Numbered from the stretch's first letter, positions 35,858 to 45,133 are shown. The stretch is DNA of 64,000 nucleotides from an uncultured Hyphomicrobiales bacterium (GCA_903825465.1 CAIKAR010000053.1:27951-91950); one strand, 5' to 3'. The notes: generated by a model not told the origin, from the letters alone. Made by a program: numbers and translations.

Positions 35858-37297
35858 ATGTTGACGCGAATTGTCGGGTTGTTTTCGCGCGGAGTCTTTC
35901 GCCGCTTCGCTTCGCCGGCGGGGCGGGCCGGGTCTGTCAGCGCGCTGGCGGCGCTGATGTTCATACCAGCGCTGGCTCTCGCGGGTTTCTCGATCGACTA
36001 CGGCATGGCGCTGCGAACGCGTGCGCGCCTGAACGGCGCGGCGGACACAGCGGCTCTCGCCGCGGTGGCCATGGCGCAGGCGCTGACGATCGCCAATCAG
36101 CCCGCGGCAACGGTGATCTCGCAGGGGCAAGCGGCCGGCGCGAGCGCGTTTGCCGCCAACGCCGGACCGGCGGCCGCCTACCTCAAGCAGCCCGTCTCGG
36201 TCGGGCTCGTCAAAACCGGCCGCTCCTATGTGTCGACGATCTCCTTCAGCGCGGCGTGGCCGACCATCTTTGGAAATGTCGTGAAGACATCGCAAATAAA
36301 CATGGGGAATTCCGCGACCGCGACCGTCACTATGCCGAGCTATCTCGATTTCTACCTGTTGCTCGACGTGTCGGGGTCGATGGGCATCCCCTCGACGGCG
36401 ACCGGGCAGAACAGCCTCGCGGCGATCAACCCGGATCAGAAATACTACTATCCCGGCGGATGCGCCTTCGCCTGCCATTTCGCGCCGGCCATGTGCCCGA
36501 ACAATCCGCCGACAAGCCAGTCGATAGCCTGCGTCGGCTACGACTTGTCGCGCACGAACGGCGGCACCACCCGCGTCGCCAACGACTATTGTCCGCAGCC
36601 CGAGACGTCCGCCTGCATCCAGTTGCGGCTCGACGCGGTCGCCTACGCGACACAGCAACTGCTGCAAGCCGCGCAACTGGCCGAAACGCTGCCGAACCAG
36701 TTCCGCGTCGGGCTATATCCGTTCATTGTTCACATGCAGCCTTATTCGCCGATCACTTCGACGCTGTCGACGATTTCGACCGCGGCGACGGGCCTGCCCG
36801 GCTTGCTCGACACGGGTTCGGGCACGAACGTGGCCGGGCAACTGGGCTCCGGCGGCACGCATTTCGACAACGCCCTTTCGGAAATGAACAGCGCCATAAC
36901 CACCTTCGGCGACGGATCGAGCGCGTCCAGCCCGCTGCCCTTCGTCTTTCTCGTCACCGACGGCGCCCAGGACAACCAGTACTATCTGAATTCGGGCGGC
37001 TGGACCGGCAGCAACCACGCCACGACGCTGAACACGGCGAATTGCGCGCTTCTCAGGAACAACGGCGTCACCGTGTCGGTGCTTTACGTGCCCTATGCGC
37101 CGATCCAGAACGTCAACACGTCCTTCGCCGGGGACGAGGACGACTACGCCAACTGGAATATTCCAAGCATTCCACCGGCGCTGCAGGCTTGCGCGTCACC
37201 CGGGTTCTTCTTCACGGCCAACACGCCGGCCGACATCACCGCGGCGATGAAGGCCATGTTCGCCGAATCCATGCGGATCTCGCGCCTGACGAATTGA
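35858..37297 (+). CDS. TadG-like pilus protein with von Willebrand A domain
   Basis: 479 residues. N-terminal TadE/TadG-type membrane anchor (ALAALMFIPALALAGFSIDY) followed by RARLNGAADTAALAAVAMA. A VWA domain starts at about residue 165 with the MIDAS motif LLLDVSGSMG; the third MIDAS element is in LVTDGAQDN. A cysteine-containing insertion (CAFACHF and later Cys) follows the MIDAS, as in other TadG proteins. It is presumed to act in the periplasm on the Tad pilus. It faces the tad operon end to end, 12 bp from tadD. Confidence 0.88.
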   Translation: MLTRIVGLFSRGVFRRFASPAGRAGSVSALAALMFIPALALAGFSIDYGMALRTRARLNGAADTAALAAVAMAQALTIANQPAATVISQGQAAGASAFAANAGPAAAYLKQPVSVGLVKTGRSYVSTISFSAAWPTIFGNVVKTSQINMGNSATATVTMPSYLDFYLLLDVSGSMGIPSTATGQNSLAAINPDQKYYYPGGCAFACHFAPAMCPNNPPTSQSIACVGYDLSRTNGGTTRVANDYCPQPETSACIQLRLDAVAYATQQLLQAAQLAETLPNQFRVGLYPFIVHMQPYSPITSTLSTISTAATGLPGLLDTGSGTNVAGQLGSGGTHFDNALSEMNSAITTFGDGSSASSPLPFVFLVTDGAQDNQYYLNSGGWTGSNHATTLNTANCALLRNNGVTVSVLYVPYAPIQNVNTSFAGDEDDYANWNIPSIPPALQACASPGFFFTANTPADITAAMKAMFAESMRISRLTN

Positions 37298-37309
37298 CGG
37301 CGCGCGGCC

Positions 37310-37810
37310 TCAGCGCCGCGCGGCGGCGCGCTCGTCCAGCCGCTGGATGTTGCCGCGCACGAATTCGTTGTCCGGCTCGATCCGCGCCGCGGCTTCGAGG
37401 TCTTTGCGCGCGCGGGCGAAGTCGCCCCGCGTCAACCAGGAATATCCCCGGTTGTTGAGGAACTCGACCGTGCGGCCCGCGCGCTTCTCCGCTTGCGCGT
37501 AGTCACGGTCGGCGAGGTCGCGGCGGCCGAGCTGGTTGTGCGCCGCGGCCAGTCCCAGCCACGCCTCGACGTTGTCGGGCGCGGCTTCGACCGCGCGTTG
37601 AAAGCCCGCTTCGGCGAGTCCAAATTCGCCGTCGCGGAAGTGGCGTTTGGCGGCGGTGGATTCGTCCGGCGCGGCGGGGGAGTTTTGCGGAATCGAGGCG
37701 ACGGGCGCGTCCGCCGCCACCGGCGCGGAAACGCCGAGTTCCGCGCAGCCGCCGAGCGGCGCCGCGAGGAGAAGCAGGGCCAGGGACGCGAAGCGTTGGC
37801 GACTTGTCAC
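37310..37810 (-). CDS. tadD: TPR lipoprotein TadD-like
   Basis: 166 residues. Signal peptide with lipobox LAAPLGGC (Cys about residue 22). TPR units follow: AEAGFQRAVEAAPDNVEAWL, GRRDLADRDYAQAEKRAG and GDFARARKDLEAAARIEPDN. TadD is the pilotin-like TPR lipoprotein needed for secretin assembly in Tad systems. Last gene of the cpa/tad operon. Confidence 0.88.
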   Translation of the reverse strand: MTSRQRFASLALLLLAAPLGGCAELGVSAPVAADAPVASIPQNSPAAPDESTAAKRHFRDGEFGLAEAGFQRAVEAAPDNVEAWLGLAAAHNQLGRRDLADRDYAQAEKRAGRTVEFLNNRGYSWLTRGDFARARKDLEAAARIEPDNEFVRGNIQRLDERAAARR

Positions 37811-37826
37811 GGGAAAACTCCTTTGT

Positions 37827-38765
37827 TCAGGACGCCATCGCTCCGATAACGACCGGCAGCATGATGACGACCATCAAAACGGGGAAAACGAACAGCGTCA
37901 GCGGTATAACGAGCTTGGCGGGAAGCGCGTTCGCCTTTTCCTCGGCGCGCATCATCCGCTTGTTGCGCATGTCCTCGCTATAGGCGCGCAGCGACTGCGT
38001 CAGGCTCGAGCCCAACTCCTCCGATTGGGTCAGCAGCGTCGAGAAGGACGCGGCCTCGGCGATGCCAAGCCGTTTCGACAGAGCGTCGATGGCCGAGCCG
38101 AGCGAACGCCCGCCGCGCAGTTCCAGCGTCGCGATGGAGAGGTTGTGGCCGAGCGAGGGATAGGTCATGGCGAGCTCGCGCGCGACCCGGTTGATCGCCG
38201 CCTCCATGCTGAGGCCCGCCTGACAGCAGACAACCATCAAGTCCATGAAATCGGGAAACCCATCGACGTGCTGCTCTTTGCGCCGTTTGATTCGGCGCTC
38301 CAGAAGGAAGGACGGCGCGAGATAGCCAGCCATGCCGGCGGCCAACGCGCGCGCGGCGACGGCGCCTGGCTCGCTTTCCGGCCACATCCACCATGTCAAC
38401 AAGGCGCCTGCGACGGCGAAGACCGGCACGCACAGCACGCGGACGCCGACGAACCAATGCGGCGCGCGGGGGTCGTGATAGCCCGCGAGGATCATGCGGT
38501 GGCGAAGCGCCTTGCGATCGTTCGGCGGCGACGCGTCGAAACGGCCCCCCACCCGCGCCATGACGGCGCCGGCTTTGGAGGCGCGCGATCGCGGCCCGGC
38601 CACAGGGGCGCCGTCGATCCGCCGCCGCAAATGGGCGTCGGATTTGAGGATTGTCAGAACCAGGTGGCCGATCGCCGAAATCGCCAGCGCCGCCGCCGCG
38701 AGGATCATCAGCGCGCGGTCGCCGTCGAACAAGTCGCCGATAGCGGCGAGAATATCGTTGATCAT
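37827..38765 (-). CDS. tadC: Tad inner-membrane platform protein TadC (T2SSF family)
   Basis: 312 residues. Two membrane segments near the N terminus (ILAAAALAISAIGHLVLTIL) and paired hydrophobic segments at the C terminus. The F-domain motif DFMDLMVVCCQAGLSMEAAI and GIAEAASFSTLLTQSEELGS are diagnostic. With TadB it forms the inner-membrane platform on which the CpaF motor works. It follows tadB by 3 bp. Confidence 0.94.
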   Translation of the reverse strand: MINDILAAIGDLFDGDRALMILAAAALAISAIGHLVLTILKSDAHLRRRIDGAPVAGPRSRASKAGAVMARVGGRFDASPPNDRKALRHRMILAGYHDPRAPHWFVGVRVLCVPVFAVAGALLTWWMWPESEPGAVAARALAAGMAGYLAPSFLLERRIKRRKEQHVDGFPDFMDLMVVCCQAGLSMEAAINRVARELAMTYPSLGHNLSIATLELRGGRSLGSAIDALSKRLGIAEAASFSTLLTQSEELGSSLTQSLRAYSEDMRNKRMMRAEEKANALPAKLVIPLTLFVFPVLMVVIMLPVVIGAMAS

Positions 38766-38768
38766 CGG

Positions 38769-39734
38769 CTAGACCTTGAAATTGATCATGCGCCGCATGA
38801 TGAGGTTGCCGATGGTCATCCACGCCGCGGCGCCGCCCAGCCCCCACATCATCCACGGATGGCGCCAGTGCGAGCCGTAGAAGTTTGGCGTGATCCAGTT
38901 GAGAATGACGAACAGGATGACAGGCGCCGACGTGAGAATGACCGCCGATATCCGGCCTTCCGCGGAAATCGCGCGGACCTTGCGGCGCATGCGCGCGCGC
39001 GAGCGGACAACCTCGGTGAGGTTGGCGAGGATTTGGGCGAGGTTGCCGCCCGTGCTCGCCTGGATCGCGACGGACGTGACGAACAGCGGCAGATCTTCCT
39101 GACCGACGCGGTCGAGCATGTTGCGCATCGCGGTCTCGATATCGAGGCCGTACACGAGCTCGTCCTCGACCATGCCGAATTCGGTGCCGAGCGGATCGGC
39201 CATTTCGCGCGACACGATGCGAATGGCGGCTGGCACGGGATGCCCGGCGCGCAGGCTGCGGACAATGATGTCGAGCGCCTCCGGAAATTGGTCGGTGAAC
39301 AACGCGCGGCGGCGGTTGCGCATGCGCCTCAACGCGAGGAAAGGCGCGGCGGCGCCACCCGCGAAAACACCGCCCGCGGCGCCCGCGGGCCCGTAGAGGA
39401 AATATCCGGCCGCGGCGCCGGCCGCCGCGGCGCCCGCGGCGCACAAGGCGATCTGTTTGGGCGTCAGCCGGACGCCGGATTGCGTGACAAGCGCCAACAT
39501 CCAGGTCGCGGCCGCCGCGGGCACGCCAATTTCCCCGAGGCCGCGCTCGCGCCGGAGATTGACCGCCGCCTGCTGGCGGTCGGGCGTGGTTTCAAGCTGA
39601 CCGAGCCGCCGGTTGATCTTGCCGCGATAGCTCGCCGCCGTCGAGGTGAAGCCGTACACGGTTTCAACCACAATAAGCGCGATGCCGGCGATCGCGGCGT
39701 AGAAGACGTAGACGGGATCGACGCTGTTAAACAC
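38769..39734 (-). CDS. tadB: Tad inner-membrane platform protein TadB
   Basis: 321 residues, type II secretion F domain with flanking helices. FPEALDIIVRSLRAGHPVPA and VTSVAIQASTGGNLAQILAN are the family motifs, and the N terminus has YAAIAGIALIVVETVYGF. Second platform subunit of the Tad pilus. It is 10 bp after cpaF and tightly followed by tadC. Confidence 0.94.
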   Translation of the reverse strand: MFNSVDPVYVFYAAIAGIALIVVETVYGFTSTAASYRGKINRRLGQLETTPDRQQAAVNLRRERGLGEIGVPAAAATWMLALVTQSGVRLTPKQIALCAAGAAAAGAAAGYFLYGPAGAAGGVFAGGAAAPFLALRRMRNRRRALFTDQFPEALDIIVRSLRAGHPVPAAIRIVSREMADPLGTEFGMVEDELVYGLDIETAMRNMLDRVGQEDLPLFVTSVAIQASTGGNLAQILANLTEVVRSRARMRRKVRAISAEGRISAVILTSAPVILFVILNWITPNFYGSHWRHPWMMWGLGGAAAWMTIGNLIMRRMINFKV

Positions 39735-39744
39735 GGTGGCCTCG

Positions 39745-41166
39745 CTAGAGCGGCTTGCCGGGATCGAAATGCGTGGCCGGAAGGCTCACGCCCATCGCCT
39801 GCAAATCGGCGAGAAAGCGCGGCCGGATGCCGGTGGCCACATAGTGGCCGAGTATCTTGCCGCCTTCGCCGAGGCCGGTGCGCTGGAACTTGAAAAGCTC
39901 CTGCATCTGCACGACGTCGCCCTCCATGCCGGTTATCTCGGCGATGGAGGTGACGCGCCGCGAGCCATCCGGCAGCCTTTGAAGCTGCACGATCAACTTT
40001 ATGGCGGCGGCGATCTGGCCGCGAATGCTGGCCAGCGTCATCGGCAGCCCCGCCATGCCGATCATCTGTTCGAGGCGCGACACCGCCTCGCGCGGCGAAT
40101 TCGCGTGGATCGTCGCCATCGATCCATCGTGGCCGGTGTTCATCGCCTGCAACATGTCGAAGGCCTCCTCGCCGCGGCACTCGCCGAGGATGATGCGCTC
40201 CGGCCGCATGCGCAGCGCGTTCTTGACGAGCTCGCGCTGGCGTATTTCGCCCTTGCCCTCGACGTTCGGAGGGCGCGTCTCCATGCGCGCGACGTGGCGC
40301 TGCTGCAGTTGCAGTTCGGCGGCGTCCTCGATCGTCACGAGGCGTTCTTTCTCGGAGATGAACGCGCTCAACGCGTTGAGCATCGTGGTCTTGCCCGAGC
40401 CCGTGCCGCCGGAAACGATGGTGGTGACGCGCGCGGCGACGGCGGCGCCCAGAACCTCCGCCATCTGCGGGCGCAGCGCGCCGACCTCGACCAGCTTGTC
40501 GAGGCCGAGCGGCTTTTTCGAGAATTTTCGGATCGACACCAGCGGGCCGTCGACGGAGATGGGCCGCACGGCGACGTTGACGCGGGAGCCGTCGGCGAGG
40601 CGCGCGTCGCACAGCGGCTGCGACTCGTCGACGCGGCGGCCGACGCCGGCGACGATGCGGTTGACGATGCGCAGCAGATGCGCCTCGTCGCGAAAGCGCG
40701 TTTCGACGGCCTCGAGCTGGCCGCGGCGTTCGACGAAGACGTTGTCGGGCCCGTTGATCAGGATGTCGGCGATGGTGGGGTCCCGCAGCAGGGGCTCGAT
40801 GGGGCCGAGCCCGATCATTTCGTCGATGATTTCAGAAATGAATCCGGCGAGCTCCGCCGCCGTGAGCGCGAGGCGCTCGTGCAGCGCGTATTGCGCGACC
40901 ATGTCGCCGACCTGCTGGCGCACCTGCTCCGCGGGCGCTTTTTCAATCGCCGCGAGGTTGATGTCCTCCAGCAGCTTGTGATGGATGCGCACCTTGGCGT
41001 CGAGGAATTTGTCGCTGGTGAGGGTGGAGCGCGCGGGCGGCGCGGCCACTGGCGGCGGCGGCGCGACGGACGCCGGCGGCGGCGCGCCGGACGAGGGGAT
41101 GGGTGGGGGCGGAATCGCGCCCGCGTCCGTGAGCCTCGCTCGCAAGGCGGAAAACCGTCCCGACAT
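39745..41166 (-). CDS. cpaF: Tad pilus ATPase CpaF/TadA
   Basis: 473 residues from the ATG at 41166. A proline/alanine-rich N-terminal linker (residues about 15-50) precedes the T2SSE-type ATPase: Walker A GGTGSGKTTMLNALSAF, Asp box with EERLVTIEDAAELQLQ-like segment, and Walker B LRMRPERIILGECRGEEAF. It is the bifunctional assembly/retraction motor in the cytoplasm. It lies in the operon between cpaE and tadB. Confidence 0.96.
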   Translation of the reverse strand: MSGRFSALRARLTDAGAIPPPPIPSSGAPPPASVAPPPPVAAPPARSTLTSDKFLDAKVRIHHKLLEDINLAAIEKAPAEQVRQQVGDMVAQYALHERLALTAAELAGFISEIIDEMIGLGPIEPLLRDPTIADILINGPDNVFVERRGQLEAVETRFRDEAHLLRIVNRIVAGVGRRVDESQPLCDARLADGSRVNVAVRPISVDGPLVSIRKFSKKPLGLDKLVEVGALRPQMAEVLGAAVAARVTTIVSGGTGSGKTTMLNALSAFISEKERLVTIEDAAELQLQQRHVARMETRPPNVEGKGEIRQRELVKNALRMRPERIILGECRGEEAFDMLQAMNTGHDGSMATIHANSPREAVSRLEQMIGMAGLPMTLASIRGQIAAAIKLIVQLQRLPDGSRRVTSIAEITGMEGDVVQMQELFKFQRTGLGEGGKILGHYVATGIRPRFLADLQAMGVSLPATHFDPGKPL

Positions 41167-41177
41167 GGCTGTGTCTC

Positions 41178-42305
41178 CTAGGCCGCGAAAAGAATGCGTT
41201 TGAGATCGGCTGAAACGTTGTTGCCCGGCTTCACCGCCTCCAGCGGCACGCCGCGGTCGATGGCTTCGCGCACGAGCGGATAGTTGTTGACGACGGCGCC
41301 GGCGAAGCAGGGCCCCAGCGCGCGTTCGATGTCGGCGCGGCGCAGCCCCCCGCCGAAAAAGAGGTTGGTCTGATATCGGTTGACGATCACGCCGGGCGTG
41401 GCGGCGGTGACCCCGCGCTCGCGGAGGCGGTCCGCGAGGCGGCGGGCGGCGCGCAGTCCCGGCACCGTCATGTCGGTGACGATGTAGACACGGTCCGATC
41501 CCGCCAGCACGTCGTCGCTGAACGACGTCCACGCGCGGGGAAGATCGATGACAAGATGGTGGAACGTCGACGCGGCGACATCGAGCAGGCGCGCGACGAC
41601 CGACGGATTCGCGTTCGCGATTTCGCCGCGCCGACCTTTGGCCGATAAAAGCCCGACGCCGCTGGAATGGCGCGACAACATGACTTCCAGAAGCCGCGCG
41701 TCCAGCCGCTCGCCGTCCGCGCCGAGCTCCGCGATGTCAAGGCGCGGCTCGATATCGAGCGCGTCGGCGCACGCGTTGCCGGAGAAGTCGAGATCGACCA
41801 GGCAAGCGGTTTCGCCGGCCAACGCCCCCGCCTGTAGAAGCTGGATCGCCGCCTCGACCGCGAGCGTCGTCGATCCGACGCCGCCGAGCGCGGAGAGAAA
41901 CGACGAGACGCGGGCCCGCGCCTCGACCTCGGGCCGCGCGTCGCGCAAGGCCTTCGCGCACGATCTCAGCAAGTCGTCGGCGCGCGCCGGCTTGCGGAGG
42001 AAGTCGCTGACGCGGATTTGCAGGAACCATCGGCCCACGGCGTCGTCGAAGGCTTCCGTCAGGACGACGACCGGGGCCCGCCCGGCGAGGCGCGCCATCA
42101 GCTTTTGCAGCGCCAGAAGCTGTTCGCGCCTGGTCGCGTCCACATCGACCACCACAAGATCGGCCTTGTCGACCAACGCGAAGTCGTTCAGATCGAGGAT
42201 CGATTGATTGATTGTCGAAAGCTCCGCGAGGCGCCCTAGCGCGGCCCGCGCCGCGTCGCGGGCGTCGGGGTCCGGACTGATCACGCAGATCGCGCGCGAA
42301 GCCAT
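41178..42305 (-). CDS. cpaE: Pilus localisation protein CpaE/TadZ
   Basis: 375 residues. N-terminal receiver-like domain (ICVISPDPDARDAARAAL, VVVDVDATRREQL), then a MinD/ParA-like ATPase whose P-loop is degenerate (ALGGVGSTTLAVEAA, no canonical Lys), as is usual in TadZ. Further marks are CLVDLDFSGNACADALDIEP and VIVNRYQT. CpaE/TadZ positions the secretion machine at the pole. 11 bp before cpaF. Confidence 0.93.
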   Translation of the reverse strand: MASRAICVISPDPDARDAARAALGRLAELSTINQSILDLNDFALVDKADLVVVDVDATRREQLLALQKLMARLAGRAPVVVLTEAFDDAVGRWFLQIRVSDFLRKPARADDLLRSCAKALRDARPEVEARARVSSFLSALGGVGSTTLAVEAAIQLLQAGALAGETACLVDLDFSGNACADALDIEPRLDIAELGADGERLDARLLEVMLSRHSSGVGLLSAKGRRGEIANANPSVVARLLDVAASTFHHLVIDLPRAWTSFSDDVLAGSDRVYIVTDMTVPGLRAARRLADRLRERGVTAATPGVIVNRYQTNLFFGGGLRRADIERALGPCFAGAVVNNYPLVREAIDRGVPLEAVKPGNNVSADLKRILFAA

Positions 42306-42325
42306 GGTGTGTCGCGTTTCCAAAT

Positions 42326-42595
42326 TCACTGCGTGGCCGCGGACTTGCCGCCGCCCGCCGCGCCGGCCCTGTATTGTTCCACCGCGGCCGCCGATCGTTG
42401 TCCGTCCGCGCTCGGCGCGGCGCTGAACGACTCCCGTGGCCATGGGTCGATGGTTTGAATCGCCTTGTTGGCGGCGGTCGCGTCGCCAAGACTCGCGTCG
42501 ATGAAATCGTCGCGCGCTGTCAGATCGACGCAGCCGCCCAGCGCCAGGCAAACGGCGAGGCAAAGGCCGCGCGGCGCGCGTTCAATGAACCGCAT
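42326..42595 (-). CDS. Small lipoprotein in the CpaD position
   Basis: 89 residues from an ATG with a strong GGAGG site, overlapping the cpaC stop by 14 bp. Lipobox in LCLAVCLALGGC. The mature part is short and carries IQTIDPWPRES and AAVEQYRAGA. It occupies the place where CpaD (a lipoprotein of more than 200 residues) is normally encoded. Similar small DPWP-containing lipoproteins occur, to my recollection, in other rhizobial tad loci. Role unknown, presumably secretin-associated. Confidence 0.7.
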   Translation of the reverse strand: MRFIERAPRGLCLAVCLALGGCVDLTARDDFIDASLGDATAANKAIQTIDPWPRESFSAAPSADGQRSAAAVEQYRAGAAGGGKSAATQ

Positions 42596-43982
42596 GGCGG
42601 CCTCCGTTGTTGACATCGAGAATATAGCCGCCGCCAGCCGCCGCGACTGTGTCGGCGTGGTTCTCGCCGCCCGTGTCGGTTTCGAACTTGCCGTTCAGGA
42701 ACGTGTCGACCTGGCTCGCGACATCCGTCGAGTCGAGGGGCGAGCGCAGGCGTTGACCGGGCTTCGCCGGCTGCACGAGCCGGGGCGTCACGATGATCGC
42801 GAGCTCGGTTTCGTTGCGCGTGAACGCGGAGCTTCGGAACAGCGTTCCGAGAACCGGCACATCCGCCAGCCACGGCAGTTGAACGGCCGTGTTCTGAGAC
42901 GTGTTTTGCATCAGGCCGGCGATGGCGAAGCTCTGTCCGTCGCGCAACTCCACCTGCGTGCTCGCGCGCCGCACAATGATGCTTGGCACAGGCCCGGCGG
43001 GAGTCTGAACGGTGGTGGAGGAGTCGATCTGGCTGACCTCCGGCTCGATCTTGAGACTGATCATCCGGTTGGCGAGGACGACGGGCGTGAAGTCGAGCCC
43101 CACGCCGAATTTTCGAAACGCGACGGTTATCTGTCCGAGCGCGCCAGCGACCGGAAACGGATATTCGCCGCCGGCGAGGAAGCTGGCGCTCTGGCCCGAC
43201 ATCGCGGTCAGGTTCGGCTCCGCGAGCCGCCGCGCGAGCCCTTTGTTTTCAAGCGCCTGAACCAGCGCGTCGGCGGATGTTCCGCCCGACAGCACATGCG
43301 CGAGAAACGTGGCGAAGGGGGCGTTGCCGGTGGCCGCCAGCGCGGGGCCGGTCAGGGCCCCTCCCAGGCTTCCGGCGGCGCTCCATTGCACGCCGAAGGC
43401 CTTCGTGACATTGCGGGACACCTCGATGAACCGCACCTCGAGCATCACCTGCTGCGGCTGTGAGACGGTCATGGAATTGATCGGGTCCTGCCCGAACTGC
43501 TTGGCGATGGTCATCGCCTTGTCGAGCGCGACGCCGTCGGCGACGCTGCCCGACATCATGATGTGGCCGTTGACCGAGGAGACATCGACGTTGGAACCCG
43601 GCAGGTTCCGCTTGATCTCGCCGCGCAGGCGCGAGGTGTTGTAGGAGACCTCGACCTCGACTTCGCCGACCAGCGTCTTGGCCGCGTCGTAGGCCGAAAT
43701 CGTCGTCGTCCCGAGCTTCTTGCCGTGCACGTAGAAGGACCGGTCGGTCAGCGGCATGGCGTCGGCGATGTCTGGATCGCCGACGACAAGATCGACGTAG
43801 GACGCTCCCGTGCGCAGGGTTTCGGTGTTGCCCATCGAAACCGTGACGGAGCCGCGGCCGCGCGCCGCGATCGTTGTCGCGCGCGATTTGGCGAGCGTGG
43901 CGGCCTGGGCCGCGCCGGCGATCGACGCCGCAACGGCGAGGATGGCGAGGGCGCGCGCGAGACGTTTTGGCTGTTTCAACAT
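42582..43982 (-). CDS. cpaC: Tad secretin CpaC/RcpA
   Basis: 466 residues with signal peptide (cleavage near GAAQAATL). A pilus-assembly N domain (SVTMGNTETLRTGASYVDLV-like stretch), a BON-like domain (LPGSNVDVSSVNGHIMMSGS), then the secretin core EVRFIEVSRNVTKAFGVQW and LAEPNLTAMSGQSASFLAGG. The C-terminal VPVLGTLFRS and ETELAIIVTPRLV are secretin hallmarks. It forms the outer-membrane pilus channel. Overlaps the small lipoprotein gene downstream. Confidence 0.95.
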   Translation of the reverse strand: MLKQPKRLARALAILAVAASIAGAAQAATLAKSRATTIAARGRGSVTVSMGNTETLRTGASYVDLVVGDPDIADAMPLTDRSFYVHGKKLGTTTISAYDAAKTLVGEVEVEVSYNTSRLRGEIKRNLPGSNVDVSSVNGHIMMSGSVADGVALDKAMTIAKQFGQDPINSMTVSQPQQVMLEVRFIEVSRNVTKAFGVQWSAAGSLGGALTGPALAATGNAPFATFLAHVLSGGTSADALVQALENKGLARRLAEPNLTAMSGQSASFLAGGEYPFPVAGALGQITVAFRKFGVGLDFTPVVLANRMISLKIEPEVSQIDSSTTVQTPAGPVPSIIVRRASTQVELRDGQSFAIAGLMQNTSQNTAVQLPWLADVPVLGTLFRSSAFTRNETELAIIVTPRLVQPAKPGQRLRSPLDSTDVASQVDTFLNGKFETDTGGENHADTVAAAGGGYILDVNNGGRHAVH

Positions 43983-44007
43983 GTTCGCTCTCGGGTTCGC
44001 TCCCGCC

Positions 44008-44862
44008 TCAGCGGGAGATCGAGGGAGGGACGGTGTATTCGGTGCGCGCGCCGCCGCGTGTGACGCCGACAGTGGCGTTGGACTTGAAACTCGCCACGGG
44101 CATGTCGCGCGCCCTCGAGCCGTTCGAGCGGTCGATCAGGTCTCCCGCGGAAATCCGCCTGCCGCGTTCCTCGCGGGCGTCGCCGGCCGGCAACAGCACC
44201 AGCGAAAGCGCGCCGACGTTTTGCGCCACGATCAATCTTTGCGCGTCCACGGTCGCGGAGCGCGCGGGCGCCGGCTTGTCGGCGTGGTCGTCGCTCGACT
44301 GGTCCACCGCCAGCACCTTGACGTTTTGCAGGATGACGTCGCTGTAGGCCTCGCCCTTGTCGACGATCCGCGTCAGCAGGACATCGACGCGGTCGCCCGG
44401 CATGACGAAGCCAGCGACGCCGACGACCTCGTCGACGCGAAACGTGGCCGCCTTCATTCCCTCGTCGATCACGGCTGCCAGCTTGGCGCGTTGCCCTGGC
44501 CCGGTGATCTTGCTGGCGAGCACGGGCTCGCCCTCTTCCATGCGCGACAAGGCGAAGCGCTTGCCTTGCTGGGAGACGATGTCGTCGACCCGCGCGAACG
44601 CGCCTTTGGGGGCCTCGCCGTCCGGCCAGGGAATTTCGCGCAGCAGGCCGGGCGCGATCTCCGTGCCGTAGTCAAGGCGCGTCTTGGCGACGACCACCGT
44701 GCCGAAGGTGGGAACCGGCGTTGCTTCGGGAACCGTGGCGTTCGCAGCCGCGTCGCGCAGACGCTCGCGCACCGACCGATCAATCCATTGACGGCCGCCG
44801 TTGATGGCGACGAGCGCGAGGCCGAGCGTCAATGGGATCATCAGGAGCGGCTTGGCGCGCAA
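44008..44862 (-). CDS. cpaB: Tad pilus assembly protein CpaB/RcpC
   Basis: 284 residues. One N-terminal membrane helix (PLLMIPLTLGLALVAING), then a SAF domain (VVVAKTRLDYGTEIAPGLL, EIPWPDGEAPKGAFA) and the RcpC-type region VDEVVGVAGFVMPGDRVDVL with VKVLAVDQSS. It may bind peptidoglycan or gate the secretin. First gene of the pilus operon; no flp or cpaA precedes it. Confidence 0.93.
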   Translation of the reverse strand: MRAKPLLMIPLTLGLALVAINGGRQWIDRSVRERLRDAAANATVPEATPVPTFGTVVVAKTRLDYGTEIAPGLLREIPWPDGEAPKGAFARVDDIVSQQGKRFALSRMEEGEPVLASKITGPGQRAKLAAVIDEGMKAATFRVDEVVGVAGFVMPGDRVDVLLTRIVDKGEAYSDVILQNVKVLAVDQSSDDHADKPAPARSATVDAQRLIVAQNVGALSLVLLPAGDAREERGRRISAGDLIDRSNGSRARDMPVASFKSNATVGVTRGGARTEYTVPPSISR

Positions 44863-44968
44863 GATTGGCCTCGATCGGATTCGCTTGACCGAACGTGTTC
44901 GCCTGTCTCAAGGACACAGACGCGCGTCGAGCCGCAACGTCACCTTGGCGGCGGAATTGTATAAAGGG

Positions 44969-44982
44969 TGTAAAATTTTACA
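44969..44982. promoter_or_regulatory. 14-bp perfect palindrome upstream of cpaB
   Basis: TGTAAAATTTTACA, self-complementary, 107 bp before the cpaB start and 152 bp before the divergent gene at 45134, in an AT-rich 271-bp gap. It is a good candidate operator for a dimeric regulator of the pilus operon. Confidence 0.5.
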
Positions 44983-45000
44983 GATAACGCCGTTAGGGCA

Positions 45001-45021
45001 GGTAAATGCCCAATATTTACC
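45001..45021. promoter_or_regulatory. Inverted repeat GGTAAAT-N7-ATTTACC
   Basis: Perfect 7-bp arms at 45001-45007 and 45015-45021, 18 bp from the 14-bp palindrome and related to it in sequence (both contain GTAAA/TTTAC). The pair could be two sites for one regulator. Confidence 0.45.
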
Positions 45022-45133
45022 AGTTTTCGGCGTTTCATTTTGGCGAAAATATGAGTTTGTATTTACGGATTTTTTCAATTCCATTTATCGTTTTCACCCT
45101 CATGCTCGCGTGCGTATTGTCGAAAGGCCCGTC

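Noticed and set aside
37647..39893. Open frame of 748 codons on the plus strand, antisense to tadC/tadB
   Set aside because: Arg/Gln/His-rich shadow of the tad genes caused by high GC; the minus-strand genes have clear family motifs and normal operon spacing.
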